From positions 781,573 through 845,572 of the forward strand of contig NZ_JAGGQG010000010.1 of the NCBI RefSeq assembly GCF_018613415.1: 64,000 nt of DNA, given 5' to 3'. Each line of letters starts with the position of its first letter. Position 1 is the stretch's first letter. Below, piece after piece: positions 27,731 through 35,902 of the stretch. The stretch is from Bacillus sp. ISL-18. GTDB taxonomy: Bacteria; Bacillota; Bacilli; Bacillales; Cytobacillaceae. The notes beneath the pieces are model-generated. The model was not told where the DNA came from. It worked only from the letters and a program-made list of their open reading frames with translations, and ran no database searches. Position numbers and translations under genes: made by a program.

Positions 27731-28908
27731 AAGATCAGTGCTCCTTTATATTTTCAGAAGAACTGCTTAAGTATAAATTTAATGACCAACATCCTTTTAA
27801 TCAATTCCGGCTTCAATTGACCGCTAACCTTTTACATAAAATCAATGCTTTAGCGCCAGATCAGATTATTCCGCCCAAGATGGCAACTGAAAGGGAATTA
27901 ACACTAATCCATGACCCTAGCTACGTAGAGGCTGTAAAACAGGCAGGAGAGGGAACTCTTCCAAAGGAAATTGCTGAAAATTACGGCCTTGGAACAGAGG
28001 ATACACCCGTGTTCCCCCATATGCATGAAGCAAGTTCCTTATTGGTTGGTGGGACGTTAACGGCAGTGGACCAAGTAATGACAGGAAAGGCTCTTCATGC
28101 CCTTCACCTTGGCGGAGGATTACATCACGGCTTCCGTGGCAAAGCCTCAGGATTCTGTGTCTATAATGATAGCTCTGTTGCGATAAGATATTTACAAGAA
28201 AAATATCATGCCCGGGTTTTATATGTCGATACCGATGCCCATCATGGCGATGGTGTTCAATGGTCCTTTTATGATGACCCTGGTGTTTGTACCCTGTCCA
28301 TCCATGAAACAGGAAGATATTTATTCCCTGGAACAGGCAGCATTAATGAACGAGGCCAAGGTCTCGGGTACGGTTATTCCTTTAATATACCTGTTGATGC
28401 CTTTACCGAAGATGAATCATGGCTGCATGTCTACACAGAAGCGATCAAAGAAGTCGCAGCATTTTTTAAACCAGATGTTATTCTAACCCAAAATGGCGCT
28501 GACTCCCATTATTATGACCCCTTGACCCATTTATCTGCAACAATGAAAATATATCGGGAGATACCTCGACTTGCCCATGAAATTGCACATCAATATTGTA
28601 ATGGTAAGTGGATTGCTGTCGGCGGGGGCGGATATGATATCTGGCGTGTCGTACCTAGGGCATGGGCACTTATTTGGCTTGAGATGACCGAAAACAAGAT
28701 AGGCTATGGCCGTTTACCGGATGAGTGGATCGGACATTGGCAAAAGCTAGCTCCTGTTCCTTTGCCAATGGAGTGGGATGATCCTGAAGGGATATACACT
28801 CCCATTCCACGAAAAGCAGAAATTACCGAAAAAAATCTACTAACACTTGAAAAAGCACTATTCCCAATTCGAAGCCAAGCAAACATCAGAAAAGCGGAAG
28901 CGCCTTGA
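27727..28908 (+). CDS. acuC: Protein deacetylase AcuC
   Basis: Zinc-dependent deacetylase of the histone-deacetylase/arginase fold that reactivates acetylated AcsA. Catalytic motifs: HLGGGLHHG, DTDAHHGDGVQ (metal Asp and His), LTQNGADSHYYDPL, and GGGGYD. 393 residues, with a 4-bp ATGA overlap with acuB. The last codons (RKAEAP and stop) are made from a REP-like repeat fragment, so the original C-terminus has been replaced or extended. motPS, which lies between acuC and ccpA in B. subtilis, is absent. Confidence 0.95.
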   Translation: MKDQCSFIFSEELLKYKFNDQHPFNQFRLQLTANLLHKINALAPDQIIPPKMATERELTLIHDPSYVEAVKQAGEGTLPKEIAENYGLGTEDTPVFPHMHEASSLLVGGTLTAVDQVMTGKALHALHLGGGLHHGFRGKASGFCVYNDSSVAIRYLQEKYHARVLYVDTDAHHGDGVQWSFYDDPGVCTLSIHETGRYLFPGTGSINERGQGLGYGYSFNIPVDAFTEDESWLHVYTEAIKEVAAFFKPDVILTQNGADSHYYDPLTHLSATMKIYREIPRLAHEIAHQYCNGKWIAVGGGGYDIWRVVPRAWALIWLEMTENKIGYGRLPDEWIGHWQKLAPVPLPMEWDDPEGIYTPIPRKAEITEKNLLTLEKALFPIRSQANIRKAEAP

Positions 28909-28911
28909 TCA
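28887..28911. repeat. REP-like fragment forming the 3' end of acuC
   Basis: AGAAAAGCGGAAGCGCCTTG at 28888-28907, then ATCA, is the reverse complement of the end of the 7107-7232 repeat except at one base. It includes the acuC stop codon. Confidence 0.7.
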
Positions 28912-28948
28912 AGTAATGAGATGTACAACGATAAATGTCTATTTAAAA

Positions 28949-28988
28949 CAAGAGGGTTGGCATTTTTAGATGCCAACCCTTTTGTTTT
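28949..28988. terminator. Shared terminator between acuC and ccpA
   Basis: Stem AGGGTTGGCAT with ATGCCAACCCT followed by TTTGTTTT, between convergent genes; its tail reaches the ccpA stop at 28987. Confidence 0.88.
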
Positions 28989-29985
28989 ATTTTGTCGAAT
29001 TGCGATGTTCAATCCGGTGCGGTAAGACAACGATTGAATCACTAGTCTTATCTTTATTCATCAATTTGGTTAGAAGACGCATGGAAACTGCACCAATGTC
29101 ATATAACGGCTGAACAATGGTGGTCAGCTGCGGGCGCACCATCAGTGACAAGCGGGTATTGTCTGAGGTAATGACCTCAAAATCTTCCGGTATATGAAAG
29201 CCTTTGTCCTCTGCCCCATGAACAACGCCTAGTGCCATTTCATCAGAGCCTACTAAAATCGCTGTCGGTCTGTCTGCCGCTTCAAGCAATTTTTCAAAAG
29301 CTTCGATTCCTGAATCGTACGTATAGTCCCCTTCAACAATCAATTCTTCATTATACGGAAGACCTTCGTCTTGAAGCGCTCTTTGGTATCCCTTTAATTT
29401 TTTCTGAGCATTTTTTGGTTCATGTAACGGACCCACAACAAAGGCGATATGTTTATGGCCTTTTTCAATAAATTCCTTTACAGAATCATAAACAGCTGCT
29501 TCATAATCAATGTTTACTGATGGAATTTGATTAGACTCTTCAATAGATCCTGCAAGGACAATCGGAACTGGAGACTTGCCGAATTCCTCGACATGATCTG
29601 CCGTAATATTTCCTCCCATAAAGACAATTCCGTCTACTTGTTTACCAAGCATCGTATTCAATAAATGTAATTCCTTATCTTTATTTTGGTCAGAATTACT
29701 TAAGATGATATTATACTTATACATTGTAGCAATATCCTCAATCCCGCGAGCTAATTCTGCATAGAATATGCTCGAAATATCAGGAATAATAACGCCAACT
29801 GTGGTTGTTTTCTTACTAGCTAATCCCCTGGCAACGGCATTAGGGCGATAACCTAGTCTGTCAATAACCTCTAATACTTTTTTGCGGGTAACCGGTTTAA
29901 CATTCGGGTTTCCATTCACCACACGGGAAACAGTTGCCATTGATACATTCGCTTCCCTTGCCACATCATAAATAGTAATATTCAC
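28987..29985 (-). CDS. ccpA: Catabolite control protein A (CcpA)
   Basis: LacI-family master regulator of carbon catabolite control; with HPr-Ser-P it binds cre sites to repress or activate genes, including ackA. Helix-turn-helix at the N-terminus ([20 protein letters not shown]), hinge [13 protein letters not shown], then a periplasmic-binding-like sensor domain. The start is a GTG at 29985 (GGAGAG upstream); this gives 332 residues starting at the family's NITIYD. aroA lies upstream on the same strand, as in B. subtilis. Confidence 0.97.
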   Translation of the reverse strand: MNITIYDVAREANVSMATVSRVVNGNPNVKPVTRKKVLEVIDRLGYRPNAVARGLASKKTTTVGVIIPDISSIFYAELARGIEDIATMYKYNIILSNSDQNKDKELHLLNTMLGKQVDGIVFMGGNITADHVEEFGKSPVPIVLAGSIEESNQIPSVNIDYEAAVYDSVKEFIEKGHKHIAFVVGPLHEPKNAQKKLKGYQRALQDEGLPYNEELIVEGDYTYDSGIEAFEKLLEAADRPTAILVGSDEMALGVVHGAEDKGFHIPEDFEVITSDNTRLSLMVRPQLTTIVQPLYDIGAVSMRLLTKLMNKDKTSDSIVVLPHRIEHRNSTK

Positions 29986-30209
29986 TTTTATACACTCTCC
30001 TAAAACGTTCATTGTTTTTTTTATTTTACATCTGTTTGTAAAAAACTAGTCATGATTATTTGTCTAGTTTAAATTTCTCTTTATAACGACCATCCGCTTT
30101 GGTTGTTTGTGAGATAATAAACAATCTTCATATGTACTTAATGATACGACAACTAGATTAAAGCCGCAATTGAAAAAGTCAATATTTTTTTAAAAATGTC
30201 CGTAAATAC

Positions 30210-30247
30210 AAAAAAACCTTCTGCCACTCGCAGCAGAAGGTCCTCTT
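30210..30247 (-). terminator. aroA terminator
   Basis: Stem ACCTTCTGC with GCAGAAGGT and a T run on the minus strand. It separates aroA from ccpA, leaving 225 bases upstream of ccpA (29986-30209) for its own promoter; I could not pick a clear one. Confidence 0.88.
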
Positions 30248-30259
30248 TATTATGGTTCT

Positions 30260-31336
30260 TTAAATATTAACAAAATTTGATGCTAGTAATTGCTTATAGA
30301 ATTCATCAAATTGCTTAAGATCCATCTGCTGCTGAGCGTCTGAAAGAGCTACCGCTGGATCTGGATGAACTTCAGCCATAACTCCATCTGCCCCAATGGC
30401 AATAGCCGCTTTCGCACATGGAAGTAATAAATCTCTTCTTCCAGTTGAGTGGGTAACGTCCACCATGACCGGTAAATGTGTTTCCTTTTTCAGGATTGGA
30501 ACGGCGGAAATATCTAATGTATTTCTTGTTGCCCGTTCATACGTCCTTATTCCACGCTCACAAAGAATGATTTGGCCATTCCCCTGTGCCATAATGTATT
30601 CAGCTGCATTGATAAACTCTTCAATAGTAGCAGCAAGCCCCCTCTTTAGCAAGACCGGTTTGTTAACTGCACCAGCAGCTTTTAGTAACTCAAAGTTCTG
30701 CATATTTCGGGCGCCAATTTGAATAACATCAATGTAATCACAAGCCATTTCAATATCTGCCGGATTGACAATTTCACTAATGACTGCCATATCGAACTCA
30801 TCAGCCACACGTTTTAAGATTTTTAAACCCTCTACCCCCAGGCCTTGGAAATCATATGGAGAAGTTCTTGGTTTATAGGCACCGCCTCGAAGAAGCTTTA
30901 AGCCTTTTTCTTTCATAGCCTTAGCCACTGTGGCTACCTGCTCATAGGACTCAACGGAACAAGGGCCAAATACAAAATGTTGTTTACCATCTCCGATATT
31001 TTGGCCCTTCAATGAAACAATCGTATCTTCAGGCTTTTTCTTTCTCGATACTAGTAATGCCTTTTCGTGGTCATCTTTCTGTAAATCCAGCCCTGCTTTA
31101 AAAATTTCCTTAAAAAGATGATCAATCGTTGAATCCTCAAACGGGCCATCATTATGTTCTTTAATCACTTCAAGCATTTTTCTTTCACGGACTGGATCGT
31201 AACGGTAAACACCCTGATTACCTTTTACTCGTCCGATTTCTTGAACGAGCTGAGCTCTTTCATTAATTACTTTTAATAACTCCAAATTTAATTCATCAAC
31301 ACGTGTCCTCAGTTGATCCAATTCATTATTGCTCAT
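30260..31336 (-). CDS. aroA: Bifunctional chorismate mutase / DAHP synthase
   Basis: First enzyme of the aromatic (shikimate) pathway fused to a chorismate mutase domain. Residues ~1-85 are an AroQ-type mutase ([30 protein letters not shown]), which acts as the prephenate/chorismate feedback sensor in Bacillus; residues ~105-358 are the type Ib DAHP synthase ([35 protein letters not shown]). 358 residues as in B. subtilis AroA(G). AAGGAAGG precedes the ATG, with a sigma-A promoter 128-156 bp upstream. Confidence 0.97.
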   Translation of the reverse strand: MSNNELDQLRTRVDELNLELLKVINERAQLVQEIGRVKGNQGVYRYDPVRERKMLEVIKEHNDGPFEDSTIDHLFKEIFKAGLDLQKDDHEKALLVSRKKKPEDTIVSLKGQNIGDGKQHFVFGPCSVESYEQVATVAKAMKEKGLKLLRGGAYKPRTSPYDFQGLGVEGLKILKRVADEFDMAVISEIVNPADIEMACDYIDVIQIGARNMQNFELLKAAGAVNKPVLLKRGLAATIEEFINAAEYIMAQGNGQIILCERGIRTYERATRNTLDISAVPILKKETHLPVMVDVTHSTGRRDLLLPCAKAAIAIGADGVMAEVHPDPAVALSDAQQQMDLKQFDEFYKQLLASNFVNI

Positions 31337-31463
31337 TATTCGTCCCGTCCTTCCTTTTGCAGATCATTTTCTTTTCGAAGTAAATTTCAGGTAATTTTCT
31401 ATCTAAAGATAATGATTTACAAGCTTAAAGTTAAAATTTTATAATTTTTGAATAATTAGACCA

Positions 31464-31492
31464 ATTATAGCTGAAAAATAATTTTTTGTCAC
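31464..31492 (-). promoter_or_regulatory. Sigma-A promoter of aroA
   Basis: On the minus strand: GTGACA, 17-bp spacer, TATAAT. About 24 bp upstream of the -35 box lies an inverted repeat CGCTTTTAAGCG (31516-31527) nested in CTTTAGC/GCTAAAG arms, which recurs near the ytnA-like promoter. Confidence 0.7.
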
Positions 31493-31598
31493 CTATTTTT
31501 TCTTTAGCAATTAAACGCTTTTAAGCGCTAAAGTAAATGGAGTTATAATAGAGTAATATATGCAAATTCACTGTAAAAGTTTCTTAAAATTTAAAATT

Positions 31599-31928
31599 TT
31601 ACTTATTATTCGCTGCTTCTGTAAGAGAACGGCTTGTAATTTTCCAATGAGAAGCATTCCAGCGCGGCTTTCCTTCTGAAAAAAGAATCGCCTGTGGTGA
31701 TTCATGCTTTATTTCAAATCTTTCAGCAATTTCGTTTGATAACGGACGTGAATCTTGAACAGCTAAGAAGTAAGTAGGGATATCGTGATTGGAGCCTGCA
31801 AACTTTTCGTATTCCTTATAAGCAGCAAGACTAATTGGACAGGTTAAACTATGTTTCAAAAGATAGAACTCACCTTCAGTTTTCATTAAATCATTAAATT
31901 GTTCAACTGTATCAACTTTTTTCAGCAT
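31599..31928 (-). CDS. ytxJ: Bacilliredoxin-like protein YtxJ (BrxC)
   Basis: A 109-residue thioredoxin-fold protein with a single active-site Cys, C30, in SLTCPIS. This monothiol TCPIS motif marks the BrxC group, thought to act in the bacillithiol redox system by removing bacillithiol from proteins. TTGGAGG precedes the ATG. In B. subtilis it forms the ytxGHJ general-stress operon; here a terminator-like hairpin stands between ytxH and ytxJ, so it may have separate or partial read-through expression. Confidence 0.92.
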   Translation of the reverse strand: MLKKVDTVEQFNDLMKTEGEFYLLKHSLTCPISLAAYKEYEKFAGSNHDIPTYFLAVQDSRPLSNEIAERFEIKHESPQAILFSEGKPRWNASHWKITSRSLTEAANNK

Positions 31929-31960
31929 TTCTATCTACCTCCAAAGTATCCAAAATAAAT

Positions 31961-31996
31961 AAATGGTGAAGTAATTTTATCACTTCACCATTTTTA
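31961..31996 (-). terminator. Terminator between ytxH and ytxJ
   Basis: Stem AAATGGTGAAGT with ACTTCACCATTT, inside what is normally the ytxGHJ operon. Confidence 0.8.
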
Positions 31997-32005
31997 TCAC
32001 AAATA

Positions 32006-32482
32006 TTAAAGTTTCACTTTACTTTCTTCTTCGTCAAAAGCCTTCTGTGTTTCTTCTAATTTTTTCTTAATATCATTGCTATCTGATTTTTTTGCCGATG
32101 GAGATTCATTCGGATTTTGAATAGGAATATAGGTTCCTTCGGAGTCTGTACTATCTTGGTCCTTTTGTGATGTTTTCCCTTTTACTTTATTAACAAGTTC
32201 TGAGGATTGCAGGACAATTCCTTGAGAGAAAGATGATGTTTTGGAAGCAAGTTCATTACTTTTTGCTACGACATTTTCTTTTAAACTCACCGTTTTATCC
32301 ATAATTGTATCAGCTTGGCTGCCTAGAGTGGTACGAAGCTCTCTACCGGATTTAGGAGCAAAAAGCAAAGCAGCGGCAGCTCCTACAACTCCTCCAATCA
32401 CTGCCCCCCAAAAGAAGGTGCTAGAAGATCCCTCATTACGGCTTTGATTCGTTTCCCTTGACTCATATTCTCGATTAGTCAT
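32006..32482 (-). CDS. ytxH: YtxH family general stress protein
   Basis: A 158-residue protein with an N-terminal Gly/Ala-rich membrane segment (FFWGAVIGGVVGAAAALLFAPKSG), the hallmark of the YtxH domain, followed by a helical and then disordered Ser/Lys-rich tail. Induced by general stress in B. subtilis; its molecular function is unknown. GAAGGAGG precedes the ATG. ytxG ends 20 bases upstream, so the two are co-transcribed. Confidence 0.92.
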   Translation of the reverse strand: MTNREYESRETNQSRNEGSSSTFFWGAVIGGVVGAAAALLFAPKSGRELRTTLGSQADTIMDKTVSLKENVVAKSNELASKTSSFSQGIVLQSSELVNKVKGKTSQKDQDSTDSEGTYIPIQNPNESPSAKKSDSNDIKKKLEETQKAFDEEESKVKL

Positions 32483-32502
32483 GTTCTTCCTCCTTCACTT
32501 TG

Positions 32503-32964
32503 TTAATGTAACCTTACCCTTTGTCTCTCGTTTACACTTACTTCTTGTTTAGACTGCTTTCTAGACTGCCACTTTTCTTTTAATTCAAGAATAATATTCC
32601 CCCATTGAACAATTTGTGAGATTTTTTCTTTACTTTCCTCTACCTGCTGATCAACTGAATGGCTAATATTCTGAAGTGTCCCATTAAACCTGGTCACTGT
32701 TGTGCCTACATCCTTTACGGCCGCAACCACACTGTTTAGACTTTCAGATTTTTGCTGAATGTCTTCTGCTAATGCGTTTGTTTTTTGCAGGAGTAAGGTT
32801 GTTTCTGTTGTGACACCATCCAATTGTTTTTCTAAACCACTCAATGTGTTTGAAACGCTTGTGAGGGTTACTTGAAGTGATTTTAGTGTCTTTGATAGAT
32901 AGATAACTAGCACAAAAAATGCGATTGCTATCAATGCTGCGCTTAAATATAAAATAATTTGCAT
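32503..32964 (-). CDS. ytxG: DUF948 membrane protein YtxG
   Basis: A 153-residue DUF948 protein: one N-terminal membrane helix ([21 protein letters not shown]) followed by a long coiled coil with heptad-like repeats ([18 protein letters not shown]). First gene of the ytxGH unit. GGCGGAGG precedes the ATG. Its stress-operon location is conserved; function unknown. I did not find a convincing sigma-B or sigma-H promoter upstream. Confidence 0.92.
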   Translation of the reverse strand: MQIILYLSAALIAIAFFVLVIYLSKTLKSLQVTLTSVSNTLSGLEKQLDGVTTETTLLLQKTNALAEDIQQKSESLNSVVAAVKDVGTTVTRFNGTLQNISHSVDQQVEESKEKISQIVQWGNIILELKEKWQSRKQSKQEVSVNERQRVRLH

Positions 32965-33174
32965 TATGCACCTCCGCCTTAAATCCTATCCATATGTATA
33001 ACCGATTCCATCTAGATATAAACCTCGAAATTATCTTATACTACTTCCATAAATTTGTCTTGTTTTCCTGCAATTCGTTTAAAAAAATTTCCCTATATAA
33101 GCTGAAACTTCAACTTTCTTCCCTTGTTCGGGTACAATAGAAAGGGAAGAAGAATTCTTGTTGGAGGTGTTTGT

Positions 33175-34290
33175 GTGAAGGATCCTCGTATCGAAAAACT
33201 TGCGAGAAATTTAATTAATTATTCTGTCCAGCTTCAAAAAGGGGAGAAGGTACTGATTGAAAATTTTGGGCTGCAGCGGGAACTAGTGACTGCACTTGTA
33301 AAAGAAGCCTATGCCGCAGGGGGATATCCCTTTGTCCTGTTAAAGGATCATCAAGTGGACCGTTCGCTATTAATGGGGGCACAGGTTGAACAATTTAATA
33401 TGATGGCTGAGTTTGAAGCAAATGTCATGAGTAAGATGGATGCATACATAGGACTTCGTTCCGGAGATAACATCAGTGAACAATCGGATGTTCCGGATGA
33501 TAAAATGAAGATACACGGCAATACGATTGGCAAAAAGGTTCACCGGGACATCCGTGTTCCTAAGACTAAATGGGTTGTCCTTAGATACCCAACGTCTTCT
33601 ATGGCACAATTAGCTAAAATGAGTACAGAAGGATTTGAGAACTTTTACTTCGATGTATGTAATCTTGATTATGCTAAAATGGATCAAGCAATGGACAGCT
33701 TGGTAGAATTAATGAACCGGTCCAATAAAGTTCACATTACCGGCCCAGGAACCGACCTGCATTTTTCTATTAAAGACATCCCGGCCATTAAATGTGCGGG
33801 AAGACTAAATATTCCTGACGGTGAAGTTTACACGGCTCCAGTGAGGGATTCCGTTAACGGAGTTATCACCTATAATACTCCATCCCCCTATCAAGGCTTT
33901 ACGTTTGAGAATGTGAAATTAACGTTTAAAAACGGGAAGATTGTGGAAGCAGAATCCAATGATTCAAGCCGTATTAATAAAATCTTTGATACAGATGAGG
34001 GAGCCCGCTATGTCGGGGAATTTGCCATCGGAGTGAATCCATTTATCCTGACGCCGATGCAGGATATCTTGTTTGATGAAAAAATAGCCGGCAGCTTCCA
34101 TTTTACACCGGGACAGTGCTATGATGATGCCTTCAATGGCAACCATTCCAATATCCATTGGGACATGGTTAACATCCAGCGTAAAGAATATGGCGGCGGG
34201 GAAATCTATTTTGATGATGCCCTCATCCGTAAAGACGGCCTATTCGTTTTGCCGGAATTAGACGTATTAAACCCTGATAAGCTTAAATAA
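33175..34290 (+). CDS. M29 family aminopeptidase (AmpS/thermophilic aminopeptidase type)
   Basis: Cytoplasmic metal-dependent aminopeptidase, 371 residues. M29 ligand candidates in order: Glu in IPDGEVYTAPV, Glu in YVGEFAIG, His in the GNHSN region, and the HWD pair in NIHWDMV near the C-terminus. GGAGGTG lies before a GTG start at 33175; the 17 codons upstream overlap the promoter region (GGGTACAATAG at 33130) and are rejected. It is a single gene with its own terminator. It resembles AmpS of B. subtilis but is shorter. Confidence 0.92.
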   Translation: MKDPRIEKLARNLINYSVQLQKGEKVLIENFGLQRELVTALVKEAYAAGGYPFVLLKDHQVDRSLLMGAQVEQFNMMAEFEANVMSKMDAYIGLRSGDNISEQSDVPDDKMKIHGNTIGKKVHRDIRVPKTKWVVLRYPTSSMAQLAKMSTEGFENFYFDVCNLDYAKMDQAMDSLVELMNRSNKVHITGPGTDLHFSIKDIPAIKCAGRLNIPDGEVYTAPVRDSVNGVITYNTPSPYQGFTFENVKLTFKNGKIVEAESNDSSRINKIFDTDEGARYVGEFAIGVNPFILTPMQDILFDEKIAGSFHFTPGQCYDDAFNGNHSNIHWDMVNIQRKEYGGGEIYFDDALIRKDGLFVLPELDVLNPDKLK

Positions 34291-34292
34291 CC

Positions 34293-34328
34293 AAAAAGGA
34301 TGCCATTATGCTGGGCATCCTTTTTTTC
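34293..34328 (+). terminator. M29 peptidase gene terminator
   Basis: Stem AAAAAGGATGCC with GGGCATCCTTTTT and a long T run, just past the stop. Confidence 0.88.
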
Positions 34329-34340
34329 CTTCTTATTGTC

Positions 34341-34368
34341 AAGCGTAAGCGCCTAGGCGCTTACGCTT
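34341..34368. repeat. Perfect 28-bp palindrome, REP-like
   Basis: AAGCGTAAGCGCCT followed by its exact reverse complement, three bases past the murC stop codon on the minus strand. The core AAGCG.AAGCGCC is shared with the REP-like repeat ends. It may also serve as the murC terminator, although the T tract is poor. Confidence 0.75.
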
Positions 34369-34371
34369 TTC

Positions 34372-35670
34372 TTATGATAACTGTTTTTCATAGGACTCTT
34401 GGAATTTTTGAATATCTCCAGCTCCCATGAAAATAATGACACTATTTTCATACTTGTTCAAAACAGATGTATTTTCTTCTGAAAGAACTTCAGAACCCTC
34501 AATTTTCTCTTGTAAATCCTTAATTGATAGCTTGCCGTGATTTTCTCTGGCCGATCCAAAAATTTCACACAGATACGTTTTATCTGCCTGCCGTAAGCTC
34601 TCGGCAAAATCCTCTAAAAAAGCTTGCGTGCGTGAAAAGGTATGCGGCTGGAAAACAGCGATGATCTGCTTATCTGGATATTTCTGCTTAGCCGCGTCAA
34701 TCGTTGCTCTTATTTCAGTTGGATGATGGGCATAATCATCAATTAAAATTTGTGTTCCCACTCTTTTTTCCGAGAATCTTCGTTTTACACCTTGGAACGT
34801 CTGTAATTGTTCCTTTACTATTTCCACATCGATTTCCTCGTAATGACATACCCCGATGACAGCCAGTGCATTGAGTACACTATGATCACCAAACGTAGGA
34901 ATGGAAAATTTGTCATAAAAGGTATTGCGAATAAATACATCAAAGCTGGTTCCATCAGTTGTCTTTACGATATTTTTGGCCTGATAGTCATTTTCTTCAC
35001 CAAAGCCATAGAAAAGAACGGGAACCTTTGCCTGAATTTTTTGAAGCTGTTCGTCGTCCCCATAAGCAAATATACCTTTTTTAACCTGTACAGCCATTTC
35101 TTGAAAGGCAGAAAAAACGTCATCAATATTGGCAAAATAATCCGGATGGTCAAAATCAATGTTTGTCATGATCGCATAGTCAGGGAAGTACGATAAGAAA
35201 TGTCTTCTGTATTCACATGCTTCAAAGACAAAATACTCTGCCCCTTCCTCGCCTTTTCCTGTTCCATCACCAATTAAAAATGATGTTGGTTTTGCCCCAG
35301 CGATGACATGAGAAAGTAATCCAGTTGTCGATGTTTTTCCGTGCGCACCTGTAATGGCAATGCTTGTAAAGTTTTGCATAAAATCGCCTAAAAAACGATG
35401 GTACCGTATGATAGGAAGTCCAAGTCTCATCGCCTCTTGTATTTCCTCATGGGAATCGGGAAAGGCATTTCCCGCAATGATTGTCATGCCTGGCTTTATG
35501 TTTTCCTTTTGAAAGGGAAGAATCGTAATCCCCGATTGTTCAAGGGCCAGTTGTGTAAAAAAGCGCTTTTCGACATCGGAGCCCTGCACCTGAAATTTCA
35601 TATCATGAAGAACTTGTGCGAGTGCACTCATTCCTGACCCCTTTATACCTACAAAATGGTAAATAGTCAT
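34372..35670 (-). CDS. murC: UDP-N-acetylmuramate--L-alanine ligase
   Basis: ATP-dependent cytoplasmic ligase adding the first amino acid to UDP-MurNAc. The N-terminal nucleotide-sugar site shows [13 protein letters not shown]; the ATP P-loop is GAHGKTSTT (near 108); then YAHHPTEI and FQPHTFSRT. The start at 35670 has TTGGAGG seven bases upstream and gives 432 residues as in B. subtilis; upstream codons are excluded. murC next to sftA is the conserved Bacillus order. Confidence 0.98.
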   Translation of the reverse strand: MTIYHFVGIKGSGMSALAQVLHDMKFQVQGSDVEKRFFTQLALEQSGITILPFQKENIKPGMTIIAGNAFPDSHEEIQEAMRLGLPIIRYHRFLGDFMQNFTSIAITGAHGKTSTTGLLSHVIAGAKPTSFLIGDGTGKGEEGAEYFVFEACEYRRHFLSYFPDYAIMTNIDFDHPDYFANIDDVFSAFQEMAVQVKKGIFAYGDDEQLQKIQAKVPVLFYGFGEENDYQAKNIVKTTDGTSFDVFIRNTFYDKFSIPTFGDHSVLNALAVIGVCHYEEIDVEIVKEQLQTFQGVKRRFSEKRVGTQILIDDYAHHPTEIRATIDAAKQKYPDKQIIAVFQPHTFSRTQAFLEDFAESLRQADKTYLCEIFGSARENHGKLSIKDLQEKIEGSEVLSEENTSVLNKYENSVIIFMGAGDIQKFQESYEKQLS

Positions 35671-35902
35671 AGAAGAACCTCCAACCAACGTAATACTGGT
35701 AAACAGTATATGAAATCTGTCTGCATTTGCTAATCAGTATGTAAACACACGTTGTTTTATTATTATAAGAAATCAATTCAATATTATAGCACTATTCTGT
35801 AATAAAAACTATTTGTTGCCCTTCCCTTACATCCGCCCTACTCATTATACTATTTAATATCTGTCCACATCCATAAAGAATACAAAAGATTAGCTCATAA
35901 TA

